Below are positions 52,301-60,966 of a DNA stretch of 64,000 nt, piece after piece. The first letter of the stretch is position 1; each line of letters starts with the position of its first letter. The position numbers and the translations under genes were made by a program. The stretch is from Anaerotruncus colihominis (GTDB taxonomy: Bacteria > Bacillota > Clostridia > Oscillospirales > Ruminococcaceae), in contig NZ_VIQT01000009.1 in assembly GCF_010206195.1 (NCBI RefSeq), forward strand, positions 659,747-723,746, given 5' to 3'. Below the pieces are notes generated by a model. It did no database searches. It was given only the letters and a program-made list of their open reading frames with translations, and was not told the origin of the DNA.

Positions 52301-52564
52301 TTAAAGCGTTGGAATCATGCCGAACAAGTTCCGCATAAAATCCGAGAGCATCGTGATCATCCATGGTCCCAGCAGCAGCAGCAGCAGCGCAATCGCCACA
52401 ACTTTGGGGACGAAGGTCAAGGTTTGTTCATGGATCTGTGTCGCCGCCTGGAATATCGCGATCACAAGACCAATGATAATACTGATGGCCAACAGCGGTC
52501 CCGCCAGCTTAAAAGCCAGAATGATCGCCTGTTGAAAAATGCCCATCACCTGTTCCTGTGTCAT
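52301..52564 (-). CDS. fliQ: Flagellar export apparatus protein FliQ
   Basis: An 87-residue protein with two transmembrane helices (about 12-35 and 50-75) and the family motif IIIGLVIAIFQAATQIHEQTL. It is part of the FliPQR gate. AAGGAGG lies ahead of ATG, 25 bases after fliP. Confidence 0.95.
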   Translation of the reverse strand: MTQEQVMGIFQQAIILAFKLAGPLLAISIIIGLVIAIFQAATQIHEQTLTFVPKVVAIALLLLLLGPWMITMLSDFMRNLFGMIPTL

Positions 52565-52589
52565 GCGTCCCCCTCCTTATCGGCTATTT

Positions 52590-53402
52590 TCATCTGAAAC
52601 CACGCACAAGATTCCCAAGCAGCAGGCCCCATCCGTCTACCATAACAAACATCATGATTTTGAAGGGCAGAGAGATCATAGACGGCGGAAGCATCACCAT
52701 ACCCATGGACATCAGCGTACTTGATACCACCATATCGATGATCAAAAATGGGATAAACAACACAAAACCGATCATAAATGCCTGTTTCAGCTCGCTGGTG
52801 ATAAAGGCTGGAATCACAATCTCCATTCCCAATTCTGTCAAATCTTCTGGGATAGTAATCGCTTGTTCGGGCGGCCGTTTTTCATTTGCAATGGAAAGGA
52901 ACAGGTTGACATCATCAGTACGTGTCTGGCGGATCATAAATTCCTTCAGCGGCCTGATCCCCCGTGTTATCGCCTCCTCCTGGGTAATCTCACCTTGACG
53001 GTAGGGCTGATATGCTTCCTCGTTGATCTGCCCGATCACAGGAAACATGATAAACAGCGTTAAAAACAACGCGAGGCCAATAAGCACCTGATTCGGAGGC
53101 GTCTGCTGAATTCCGAGCGCATTTCGCAAAAACGACAACACGATAATGATACGCGTAAAACTCGTCATCATGATCAGGATCGATGGAGCAAGGGCGAGCA
53201 GCGTCACAACAAACAGCATGTCAATAAGACCAAACGCGTTGCCCGATACATCACCGCTTCCAAGATCCACCGTCACCATCGGCGCCGCATGTGCGGTGAT
53301 TGTACAGCACACAATCAATAACAAGCCCGTGATCAACGATGAAAGCAAAAAGCGCCTGAGATGCTTTTTCAGCGCCCGTTTTTCCCGTTTCACTTTATCC
53401 AT
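52590..53402 (-). CDS. fliP: Flagellar export apparatus protein FliP
   Basis: A 270-residue export-gate protein. It has a cleavable-looking signal or first helix (about 17-40), then the FliP signatures PSILIMMTSFTRIIIVLSFLRNALG and EEAYQPYRQGEI, and a C-terminal pair of helices ending SLPFKIMMFVMVDGW. The ATG at 53402 is chosen because AAGGA is eight bases upstream and the start overlaps fliO by only eight bases; a further upstream ATG at 53444 would overlap more. Confidence 0.93.
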   Translation of the reverse strand: MDKVKREKRALKKHLRRFLLSSLITGLLLIVCCTITAHAAPMVTVDLGSGDVSGNAFGLIDMLFVVTLLALAPSILIMMTSFTRIIIVLSFLRNALGIQQTPPNQVLIGLALFLTLFIMFPVIGQINEEAYQPYRQGEITQEEAITRGIRPLKEFMIRQTRTDDVNLFLSIANEKRPPEQAITIPEDLTELGMEIVIPAFITSELKQAFMIGFVLFIPFLIIDMVVSSTLMSMGMVMLPPSMISLPFKIMMFVMVDGWGLLLGNLVRGFR

Positions 53403-53790
53403 CCATTTTATCCTTCTCATCCTTTGACTTTGCGCCGCGTCCATTTTTTAAAAGCGCCTGAAACATCGCCGAAAAATCGGCATGGGTCTCCGGCGCAGCG
53501 GACCGCTCCGGAAAAAGGGAAGCATCAAGCTCTGTGATCAGCTCAACATGATGCGCTGTCGCGCCCAGCAGCAGAATCTTTCCTCCTGTTCTGACAACAA
53601 ACAACGCCCGGTCTGGTCCAAATGCGACCCGTTCCAGTACCTCGACATACCGGCCACCGCTGGCTCCAGTGGTTCCATAACGCCGGCCGATATACTTTGT
53701 AGCAAAATATGCGAGTACCAGGATCAATATGAAGATGACCAATGCGCCGATCATAGATAGAACACTTTGTAACTGGTTGGCAGTCTCCAT
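53395..53790 (-). CDS. fliO: Flagellar biosynthetic protein FliO
   Basis: A 131-residue small membrane protein with one N-terminal helix (about 10-32) and a beta-rich cytoplasmic domain (RYVEVLERVAFGPDRALFVVRTGGKILLLGATAHHVELI). It helps FliP assembly. It lies 12 bases after cheY and ahead of fliP, the standard position. Confidence 0.88.
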   Translation of the reverse strand: METANQLQSVLSMIGALVIFILILVLAYFATKYIGRRYGTTGASGGRYVEVLERVAFGPDRALFVVRTGGKILLLGATAHHVELITELDASLFPERSAAPETHADFSAMFQALLKNGRGAKSKDEKDKMDG

Positions 53791-53802
53791 GTAGCGCTCC
53801 AG

Positions 53803-54171
53803 TTATCCCAGAATTTTTGAAACAGTCTGTAAAATACGATCCGGCTTAAAGGGCTTTACGATAAAGTCAAGCGCGCCAAACTGGATCGCCTGGACGACCA
53901 TCGCCTCCTGCCCCATCGCGGAACACATGACAACCTTTGCGCCGCCGTCGAGCGCCTTGATCTCCTGTAGCGCCTGGATTCCATCCTTATTCGGCATTGT
54001 AATGTCCATAATCACAAGATCGGGATGCTCCTTTGAAAACGTATCAACAGCCTGCGCGCCGTCTCCGGCTTCAAGCAGATTCGTATATCCCGCTTTTGTC
54101 AGGCAATTTTTGATGGTCATACGCATGAACGCGGCATCATCAACCAACATAATTTTACTGTCCAGACCCAT
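53803..54171 (-). CDS. cheY: Chemotaxis response regulator CheY
   Basis: A 122-residue single receiver domain with acidic pair Asp11-Asp12, phospho-accepting Asp56, Ser84 and Lys106. In Firmicutes CheY-P binds FliM/FliY at the switch. AAAAGGAG precedes ATG. It lies between fliY and fliO, its usual place in Gram-positive flagellar operons. cheA is not in this window. Confidence 0.95.
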   Translation of the reverse strand: MGLDSKIMLVDDAAFMRMTIKNCLTKAGYTNLLEAGDGAQAVDTFSKEHPDLVIMDITMPNKDGIQALQEIKALDGGAKVVMCSAMGQEAMVVQAIQFGALDFIVKPFKPDRILQTVSKILG

Positions 54172-54219
54172 ATTCGAAAACTCCTTTTAATCAAATGTTA
54201 TTGATAAATCAGAAACCGT

Positions 54220-55557
54220 TTAAACGGCATCTTCTTTCAGACTCTCCATCAATTCCTTCGTACCGACAATCTCGGTAATCCGCACGCCAAAATTATCATC
54301 GATTACCACAACGTCACCGCGGGCAAGCAGGCGGCCATTTACAACAATATCGACTGGCGCTCCTGCCTGTTTATTCAACTCAATGACCGTTCCCTGACCA
54401 AAATCAATGATGTCTTTAATCTTCCGCTTTGCTTGACCAATCTCAACCGAGACATCGAGCGAAACACCCATCAACAGATCCATATTGGCGTTTGATGCTG
54501 GCGAATCTGTCTGTTGAATTGCAAATTGTGGGAATTGTGTATTTTGTACATTGATTGGATTCTGCGCAGCCATCTGCGGTTCCTGCATACCATAAGCCTG
54601 CTGTGGATATGGCGGCATTGGATACATCGGATAGCCATACGGCATCTGGCCATATGGTGGCATCCCATATGGGGGTTGCATTCCGGGCTGCTGCATCGCT
54701 TGCTGCTGCGCGGCCATATCCATAGCGGCCGGCGCCGGTTGCTGCACAACTGGTTGCTGTGCAGGCGCTGGCGGCATGGCCGGCTGGGCAGCTTGCGCCA
54801 CAGGCGGCTGCGGTGCAGCGGCAGCTGGTGGCGGCTGCATGGCAGGCTGCGCTGGTGCGGCAGGCTGTTCCGGTGCGGCAACGGCCGCTGGCGGCGGCAC
54901 TGGAGCATGAATATTCTCCAGGGACTCCTGATTATTGCCCATGACCTGTTCGACGATCTCTTTTGCCAGGCTACATGTCATGATGCTGACAAAATCGCTG
55001 TTCATAACATCCTGGATATCAATATGGAAGGAAACAGCGACGATCTCATCGCCCTCCTGAACACCGATTGCCTCACGGTAAGAATCCTCTGATACCACAA
55101 CAGATGCAGTCGGTGTTGAGATATTGACGACACGGTTTAAAAATTCTGAAAGAGCAGTGGCCGCCGCGCCCATCATCTGATTCATAACCTCGCAGGCCGC
55201 GCTCATACTCAGCTCATCAAATTCAAAATCGTCAGACGGCGGATCATCGTTGCCCATCAACAGATTTAGAATAATCTGGATATCCCTCTGGCGGAAAACC
55301 ATCACATTGTTTCCTGAGATACCCTCAACATATTCAATTTTAACGATTAACGCTGGTTCCATCGCACTGTAATCAAGCGTATGGAATTCACGCACATTGA
55401 CAGTTGGTGTGGAAATATTAACCTGCCGGTCCAACAGGCTGGAGACAGCGGTTGCGGACGACCCCATACTGATATTCAATACTTCGCCGATCGCATCCTG
55501 TTCCATCAGACTGATGGACGGCACAGACCCTTCCTTCTGAAGCAATTCTTCACTCAT
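54220..55557 (-). CDS. fliY: Flagellar motor switch phosphatase FliY (CheC-like + FliN)
   Basis: A 445-residue protein with two CheC-type phosphatase motifs (DAIGEVLNISMGSSA near residue 20 and DELSMSAACEVMNQMMGAAA near 115) that dephosphorylate CheY-P. A low-complexity Pro/Ala/Gln/Met/Tyr linker spans about 215-335, and a C-terminal FliN (SpoA) domain (about 350-440, MGVSLDVSVEIGQAKRKI...GVRITEIV) forms the C-ring. The linker is unusually long. GAGGGAAA lies ahead of ATG; the gene follows fliM by nine bases. Confidence 0.93.
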   Translation of the reverse strand: MSEELLQKEGSVPSISLMEQDAIGEVLNISMGSSATAVSSLLDRQVNISTPTVNVREFHTLDYSAMEPALIVKIEYVEGISGNNVMVFRQRDIQIILNLLMGNDDPPSDDFEFDELSMSAACEVMNQMMGAAATALSEFLNRVVNISTPTASVVVSEDSYREAIGVQEGDEIVAVSFHIDIQDVMNSDFVSIMTCSLAKEIVEQVMGNNQESLENIHAPVPPPAAVAAPEQPAAPAQPAMQPPPAAAAPQPPVAQAAQPAMPPAPAQQPVVQQPAPAAMDMAAQQQAMQQPGMQPPYGMPPYGQMPYGYPMYPMPPYPQQAYGMQEPQMAAQNPINVQNTQFPQFAIQQTDSPASNANMDLLMGVSLDVSVEIGQAKRKIKDIIDFGQGTVIELNKQAGAPVDIVVNGRLLARGDVVVIDDNFGVRITEIVGTKELMESLKEDAV

Positions 55558-55566
55558 TGGTTTCCC

Positions 55567-56556
55567 TCATTTCCTGGTTTCTACTATGATCTTATTGAGC
55601 TTGATCGCTTTTCTCTTTTTCGTCTCACCAAGCTTCGCCGTAAACCACGGCAGGCCATCCAGCGTTACCCGGACATCATCCGTAATCTTTTTGTTCAAAG
55701 GAATGATATCCGATGGCTGCAACTGCAAAATATCCTTCAGATCCATCTTAAACTGATCAAATGTCGCTTTGATTGGAAGGTCTGTGTCGCAGACGCCGCG
55801 CAGCAAGACCTCTTTGCGCATTTGTTCTTTTTCAGGATCTATACGCCGGTTTGATTTGGAGTACTTCATGCTGAACTTGTCAATGATTTCCTCCATATTG
55901 TCAGCCGGCATGCAGATACTCATCGTTGCATTCAGCTTTCCAGCTTTGATATTGATGACCACGATGATGACCGTGTCCTCTGGCGCAAAGATCTGGAGCA
56001 ACCGGGAATTGGTTTCAATGCTGTCCAGCGTCATTTTGACTTCGATGCTGTTTTTCCAGGAGTCCTCCAGCTTTCCGACAATTTCCTTAAAAATCGTGTG
56101 GATGATCGCCATTTCGATTTCAGTGTAATCACGTGTGAGATTGAAGTCGTCTCCGGAGCCTCCGAGCAGGCGATCCACCAGGTAGAACCCCATCGTTGTT
56201 GAAACATCGATGATCATTGTACCCTCGGAATAATCCTCCCCCTCTGGGTCCATCCCCACGATACCAATCAAGGCCGTATCAGGCAGCGCGTTGTTATATT
56301 CATAATAGCGTTCCTCATCGATCTGTAGAACCTGCACATCACATCCTATGCGCAAAATCCCTGATAAGTATGAGGAAAGCAGCCGTGAAAACGTCTCATG
56401 AAGGCCGTCCATTGCCTTGAGCTGTTCTTTTGTGAACTTCTTAGGCGATTTAAAATCATATTCTTTGATGGTCTGCTTTTCTTCGACAGCGACTTCACCG
56501 GAGCTCATTTTCTTCAGCAGTGCGTCTATCTGAGCTTGTGATAATTGCTCTGGCAT
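55567..56556 (-). CDS. fliM: Flagellar motor switch protein FliM
   Basis: A 329-residue switch protein. The N-terminal CheY-binding region begins LSQAQIDALLKKM, the middle CheC-like domain covers about 45-235, and the C-terminal SpoA domain (about 250-325) contains VTLDGLPWFTAKLGE. It transmits CheY-P binding to rotor direction. The ribosome binding site is AGGAGC. It lies 11 bases after motB; no fliL gene is present between them. Confidence 0.95.
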   Translation of the reverse strand: MPEQLSQAQIDALLKKMSSGEVAVEEKQTIKEYDFKSPKKFTKEQLKAMDGLHETFSRLLSSYLSGILRIGCDVQVLQIDEERYYEYNNALPDTALIGIVGMDPEGEDYSEGTMIIDVSTTMGFYLVDRLLGGSGDDFNLTRDYTEIEMAIIHTIFKEIVGKLEDSWKNSIEVKMTLDSIETNSRLLQIFAPEDTVIIVVINIKAGKLNATMSICMPADNMEEIIDKFSMKYSKSNRRIDPEKEQMRKEVLLRGVCDTDLPIKATFDQFKMDLKDILQLQPSDIIPLNKKITDDVRVTLDGLPWFTAKLGETKKRKAIKLNKIIVETRK

Positions 56557-56567
56557 CTGTTTCGCTC

Positions 56568-57551
56568 CTAACTGTTTGTTGTACTAACATTCGTATCCGT
56601 ACCAGACTCGACCGGTGGTGTGGGCACGGCCGCAGCTGTCTGATTATCGGATTCGGCGCCTGAAGCCGCTTCACCCGCTTCACCATCCAAGAACGATTCT
56701 TCCGGAATCAAAAGATCATCAACTCCGCCCGACTCGGGGAACTTGGTCGGATCAAACAAGCCCTCGAAAGCCTTATACATCGCGTCGTCCTGTGTCAGGC
56801 TAGCCTGATTACTAATGATCATAATATCAACACGGCGATTTTGTTCTCGCCCTTCGGCTGTATTATTGTCTCCTACAGGAAAATTCTTCCCGTATCCCAT
56901 TGGACGCAGCTTCTTTGGATCAAGACCCTTTTTATCGTCAAGATAAATCGCAATGTTACTTGCGCGTTCGCTGGAAAGCATCCAGTCGGACACCTGGTAG
57001 GTTTCGTCGTACAGAACAGCCGCTGTGTGTCCACCGATATTAATAAGCAGAATTTCGTCGTCAACCGCATTCAGGCAATCGCCAAGGAAATCAAGCAGCG
57101 GATAAGCATCCGCCAAAATAGCAGCGCTATCTGGCGCAAAAAACAGGTTATTCCGGAACCGGATATAGACCCTGCCGTCCTCCTTGGCAATCTGAACCGA
57201 ATCCTCCAATCCTTGCGTGCTTACATAGGACTTCAGATATTCATACAATTCATTAAAATCTGCCGGCATCTGCTGATCAATCTGTTCCAGCGACTCTTTG
57301 TCGCCAGGAGGCGGCGTATCGCCAGTAGCGGACAGGAGTTCTTCGCCTCTATCCTCTATATCGCCGATGACAACCTGCTGCGTATCCTCGCCAGGATGCG
57401 CAAAGGCCTTGACAATCATTTCCCATTTTTCAGCATCAACAGACGACATACTGTACAGCAAAACAAAAAACGTCAAAAGGAGTGTAACAAGATCAGAATA
57501 TGTATTCATCCATGTTCCGGTATCCTCTGGCGGCCTAACTTTCTTCTTCAT
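56568..57551 (-). CDS. motB: Flagellar stator protein MotB
   Basis: A 327-residue stator subunit with one transmembrane helix (about 20-40) bearing the ion-carrying Asp20 in TYSDLVTLLLTFFVLLYSMSS. A plug/linker and a C-terminal OmpA-like peptidoglycan-binding domain (about 130-265, with INIGGHTAAVLYD, SSERASNIAIYL and NRRVDIMI) follow, then an acidic tail. It anchors MotA to the wall. It starts 14 bases after motA. Confidence 0.93.
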   Translation of the reverse strand: MKKKVRPPEDTGTWMNTYSDLVTLLLTFFVLLYSMSSVDAEKWEMIVKAFAHPGEDTQQVVIGDIEDRGEELLSATGDTPPPGDKESLEQIDQQMPADFNELYEYLKSYVSTQGLEDSVQIAKEDGRVYIRFRNNLFFAPDSAAILADAYPLLDFLGDCLNAVDDEILLINIGGHTAAVLYDETYQVSDWMLSSERASNIAIYLDDKKGLDPKKLRPMGYGKNFPVGDNNTAEGREQNRRVDIMIISNQASLTQDDAMYKAFEGLFDPTKFPESGGVDDLLIPEESFLDGEAGEAASGAESDNQTAAAVPTPPVESGTDTNVSTTNS

Positions 57552-57565
57552 TTAATCAACCGCCT

Positions 57566-58414
57566 TTACTCCTCTTTTTTTCCCTTTTTCCCCTTTTTTC
57601 CCGAAAGGCCCTTGGCCGCCAAAAATCCAGGGATCAGCTGTGTCAGCTTTTCTTCAATAAACTTCGGGTTGTCACCTGCCTGGATCGCCTGAACGCCTTC
57701 AGCGACGATCATTTTGCACAGATATTCTTCCTCATGACGAACACGCAGCTTATTTGAAATCGGTGTGAAAATCAAATTGGCAAGAATGGTGCCATAGAAA
57801 GTGGTAACAAGAGCCAGCGCCATAGCCGGGGCGATTGCGTTTGGATCATCCAGCTGTTTCAACAGGTTGATCAGACCCATCAGGGTACCGATCATACCGA
57901 AAGCCGGCGCATAGGCCGAAGCCTTATCATAAAAGGCACGGTCCTGCGCATGGCGCTCATCGAGGTAATCAAGCTCTGTCTCCAAAAGCGTCTTAACCTT
58001 TTCCGGGTCGACCGCATCGACAATCAGCATCATGCTGTTGCGCAGGAAGGGGTCGCCCTTCCCCTTCTTCTTTTTGCCGCCGCCATCGTCATCCTGCAAT
58101 TTGCTTTCCAAAGAAAGCAGGCCGTTGATACGCGCCTCAGTCGCAAGTTCGACAATCTGTGAGATATAATCCTGCGGCACAAACTTTGTGGGGAAAAGAA
58201 TAATTTTCAGATGGCGCGGAATCTTTTTGAAAATACTGAATGGGAACGACACCATCAAGGCAACAATAACACCACCGAGAACAACCATGACGCTCGAGGC
58301 ATCGAAAAAGTTCTTGAGGTTATCAAACACAATTCCCTTATCTTTATCAAAAAGGATTCCGAATAAAATAACTCCTATACCGCCGAGCCAGCCTAAAACC
58401 GACAAAAAATCCAT
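57566..58414 (-). CDS. motA: Flagellar stator protein MotA
   Basis: A 282-residue stator subunit with four membrane helices and the cytoplasmic loop. The motifs YAPAFGMIGTLMGLINLL and ALVTTFYGTILANLIF are typical of MotA. A Lys/Asp-rich insert in the cytoplasmic loop (about 109-120) and a Lys-rich C-terminus are unusual. It drives rotation together with MotB. The start has GAGGATGAGATGG upstream; flbD ends 42 bases earlier. Confidence 0.94.
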   Translation of the reverse strand: MDFLSVLGWLGGIGVILFGILFDKDKGIVFDNLKNFFDASSVMVVLGGVIVALMVSFPFSIFKKIPRHLKIILFPTKFVPQDYISQIVELATEARINGLLSLESKLQDDDGGGKKKKGKGDPFLRNSMMLIVDAVDPEKVKTLLETELDYLDERHAQDRAFYDKASAYAPAFGMIGTLMGLINLLKQLDDPNAIAPAMALALVTTFYGTILANLIFTPISNKLRVRHEEEYLCKMIVAEGVQAIQAGDNPKFIEEKLTQLIPGFLAAKGLSGKKGKKGKKEE

Positions 58415-58456
58415 ACGTCCATCTCATCCTCTACACAACATAATTATGGGAATCAA

Positions 58457-58645
58457 TCAAAACCTTTGGTAAATTTTCCGTTTAAAATCAATGGTTTTGT
58501 CAATTATCTCCTGTATTGACTCACGTACAATATACAGGTCCCCATTCGTCAGTGAAATCGTCGTATCTGGATTTTCAGAAATGGTTTCAATTAATTCACA
58601 ATTTAAGACAAATCTTTCGCCTTTGAGCTTGGTAACAACAATCAT
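58457..58645 (-). CDS. flbD: FlbD/SwrD-like flagellar protein
   Basis: A 62-residue protein of the FlbD family: MIVVTKLKGERFVLNCELIE, then ISENPDTTISLTNGDLYIVRES. Its Bacillus homologue SwrD raises flagellar torque, perhaps through the stators, which fits its place directly ahead of motA. The ATG at 58645 is supported by AAGGA eight bases upstream and by family length; a longer frame to 58741 runs into the repeat. Confidence 0.9.
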   Translation of the reverse strand: MIVVTKLKGERFVLNCELIETISENPDTTISLTNGDLYIVRESIQEIIDKTIDFKRKIYQRF

Positions 58646-58712
58646 GGCTCGTTCCTTCTTTCCATGTTTTCTTTCCATCTGCAATAAACAGACATACGAT
58701 GCGTGTTGACCA

Positions 58713-58779
58713 CGCGCAGGCAAACGGATATGAAGGAACATATCCGTTTGCCTGCGCGCCGAAGGGTCGACCCTTCGGC
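58713..58779. repeat. Intergenic double hairpin in the flagellar operon (dispersed-repeat related)
   Basis: A perfect 20-bp stem (CGCGCAGGCAAACGGATATG and its complement around AAGGAA) is followed at once by a 22-base palindrome, GCCGAAGGGTC/GACCCTTCGGC. It separates flgE from flbD. The GCGCAGGCAAACGG segment is shared with repeat copies A and B. Confidence 0.8.
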
Positions 58780-58798
58780 ACGCGGCAAATTGCGAAAG

Positions 58799-60463
58799 TT
58801 AACGTTTCAGATTGATCAGTTCTTCAAGCATGGTATCTGATACTGTAATCAGCCGGGAGTTAGCCTGAAATCCCCTCTGTGTTACGATCATATCGGAAAA
58901 CTCCTGCGAAAGATCGACATTGGACATCTCCAGCGTGCTGTTTTTCAAAGCGCCGGTGCCGTCCTCACCAGGAACGGCATATTTGGCCTTGCCGGAGTTG
59001 TCGGTTGCAGCGAAGTAGCTACTACCCGCCTGGTCAAGGCCCTGCGGGTTATCAAAGTTCGCAAGATCGATACGGCCGACAATGATATCCTTTCCGGCGT
59101 TCTGCGCACGGATGATACCATCGGCGCCAATTGCGATACCGGTCAGGTTCATCAGCGACTGCGGGCCGCCCTGGGTGCCGCCTTCAAGCAGGAAATCCTT
59201 GCTGCCAAGGCCGATATTCCCGGAAGGCTGTTGCGGCGTTGCAGTGCCGAGCGCCGTGTTTGCCGCCAAATAGGTGTAAGTAGTGACCGGCGGATTCTGC
59301 GTATTGTCAACATTCTTTGTACAGAAACCTGAAGGGATGCGAAGATCGAAGCTGTCATTCGGGTCAGTGCCGTTATTATTTACCAGATGCACGCCCGCGG
59401 AGTTCGTCAGCTGCGCATATGTCAAGTCCTGATCAATCGTGTAGGTAGCGCCTGTTCCAGCGTCAGTTACAGAAACACCATATGTCTGAGCCGGATCGTC
59501 CGGCGCCAAAGTAGCGTCTTTCGGCGTAATCGTGATATTCATCGCGCCATTCGCACTGAACGCAGAGCCGTAATCCTTGACCGCGAAGCCGGTCGGCAGG
59601 CCGGTTGTTGCAAACGTAATTTTGCCGCCTGTCGGGCCGTTGTCGCTGTTGACGATCTGTTCGCCGGTGAGTGGGCCGGTCGGCTCAGGATCAGCCGTGA
59701 TCGAAAAAAGTCCCGCCGGATGCTCCACACCGCCGCGCGCGTCTGTGATCGCCTGATTGACCTCGTCCATAAATTCGGAGAGGCTGTTAAACTGCGCTGT
59801 CGGATTGACCTTGACGGCGATGCTGTTGCCATCAACCACAACGCGCACATTTTGTCCGGTCGGCATCGCATTGTCGAGCGAGAAATTGAAATTGACGTTG
59901 CCGGCCGTCGTATAGTTTGTGGCGCTCAGGATATACTCGACATTCTGAATGGTCTCGGTTTTGGAACCGGCCATCGCCTCCAGCGGATCGAGCTTCACCT
60001 GGATTTTGCTGTTGCCCGGCGCTTTGCCAACAACATCCGGCCCCTGCGTGCCGAGTACAAAGTAACCGTTCAGGTCAATCAGATACCCTGTCGCCTGGTC
60101 GATATCGAGCATACCAGCGCGCGTATAGAAGACGTTTCCGTCGCTGTCCTGCACCTGGAAAAAGCCATCGCCCGTAATGGCACAGTCAAGCGGCTGACCG
60201 GTCGAAGTCATCGAGGACGGGGTCATCAGCTTATCGATACTCGCAATCTGGGAACCATAGCCGACGCCGGACGGGCTGACACCGCCGCGCGTGGACGTAC
60301 CAGCCGATGCATTGCGGATATTCTGATAAAACATGTCGCGGAATGTGACGCGGCTCGATTTGAAGCCATAAGTATTGACGTTGGCCATGTTGTTACCGAT
60401 TACGTCCATCCGCTGCTGGTGGGCACGCATACCCGCCACGCCGGAATACATGGATCTAACCAT
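58799..60463 (-). CDS. flgE: Flagellar hook protein FlgE
   Basis: A 554-residue hook subunit. The N-terminal rod motif is MYSGVAGMRAHQQRMDVIGNNMANVNTYGFK, the GQPLDCAITGDGFFQV block is near residue 90, a large surface domain spans about 150-480, and the C-terminal helix is SNVDLSQEFSDMIVTQRGFQANSRLITVSDTMLEELINLKR. It is longer than minimal FlgE proteins because of the surface domain. AAAAAGGAG is upstream of ATG. Confidence 0.94.
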   Translation of the reverse strand: MVRSMYSGVAGMRAHQQRMDVIGNNMANVNTYGFKSSRVTFRDMFYQNIRNASAGTSTRGGVSPSGVGYGSQIASIDKLMTPSSMTSTGQPLDCAITGDGFFQVQDSDGNVFYTRAGMLDIDQATGYLIDLNGYFVLGTQGPDVVGKAPGNSKIQVKLDPLEAMAGSKTETIQNVEYILSATNYTTAGNVNFNFSLDNAMPTGQNVRVVVDGNSIAVKVNPTAQFNSLSEFMDEVNQAITDARGGVEHPAGLFSITADPEPTGPLTGEQIVNSDNGPTGGKITFATTGLPTGFAVKDYGSAFSANGAMNITITPKDATLAPDDPAQTYGVSVTDAGTGATYTIDQDLTYAQLTNSAGVHLVNNNGTDPNDSFDLRIPSGFCTKNVDNTQNPPVTTYTYLAANTALGTATPQQPSGNIGLGSKDFLLEGGTQGGPQSLMNLTGIAIGADGIIRAQNAGKDIIVGRIDLANFDNPQGLDQAGSSYFAATDNSGKAKYAVPGEDGTGALKNSTLEMSNVDLSQEFSDMIVTQRGFQANSRLITVSDTMLEELINLKR

Positions 60464-60540
60464 ATCAAAAAATCTCCTTTTTCGGAACCTGCGGGCTTAT
60501 CAATCAATCAAAGCCCGCGTTGACTCCCATCAAGGTCCAG

Positions 60541-60945
60541 TCAAACAATCACGGTTCCATTGATATTTGTGATCGCACTGCCGCGCAGATCGTTTCCGCC
60601 AAGCGTTGTGATCACAGTGCCGTTTTTTACGCTGACGATAAATGCTGTTGAATCAACAATAATCAGCGTATCGTCCATCCCCTTTTCACGTGCGATGCGC
60701 ACGCCTTCGTCGAGCCTTGCAAGGCTGTCCTGACTGAGTGCGATACTGCGCTCATGCACGCGTGCGGCCGCATGCTTGGAAAAGGACAGATTACTGGTTT
60801 TGGCAACCTGCTCGTCAAGAATCTTTTTAAACGACTCCTGGCTTTGAGAAGCCTGTTCCTTTTGCGGGGATGCTGGCCGCACCGCCGGCGTACCGGTAAC
60901 AACCGGCATATACAGCCTGCTTTGCATCAGGTAACTGTCCATCAT
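60541..60945 (-). CDS. Flagellar operon protein (TIGR02530 family)
   Basis: A 134-residue protein found between flgD and flgE in many Firmicutes flagellar operons. The core is FSKHAAARVHERSIALSQDSLARLDEGVRIAREKG, then SVKNGTVITTLGGNDLRGSAITNINGTVIV. The precise function is unknown; position implies a hook-assembly role. AAAGGAG lies ahead of two adjacent ATGs. Confidence 0.88.
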   Translation of the reverse strand: MMDSYLMQSRLYMPVVTGTPAVRPASPQKEQASQSQESFKKILDEQVAKTSNLSFSKHAAARVHERSIALSQDSLARLDEGVRIAREKGMDDTLIIVDSTAFIVSVKNGTVITTLGGNDLRGSAITNINGTVIV

Positions 60946-60966
60946 CCCACTCCTTTCATGGATGCT

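Noticed and set aside
59387-60523. 378-codon open frame antisense to flgE
   Set aside because: FlgE is unambiguous on the minus strand; the other frame is Arg/His/Ile-rich shadow sequence.
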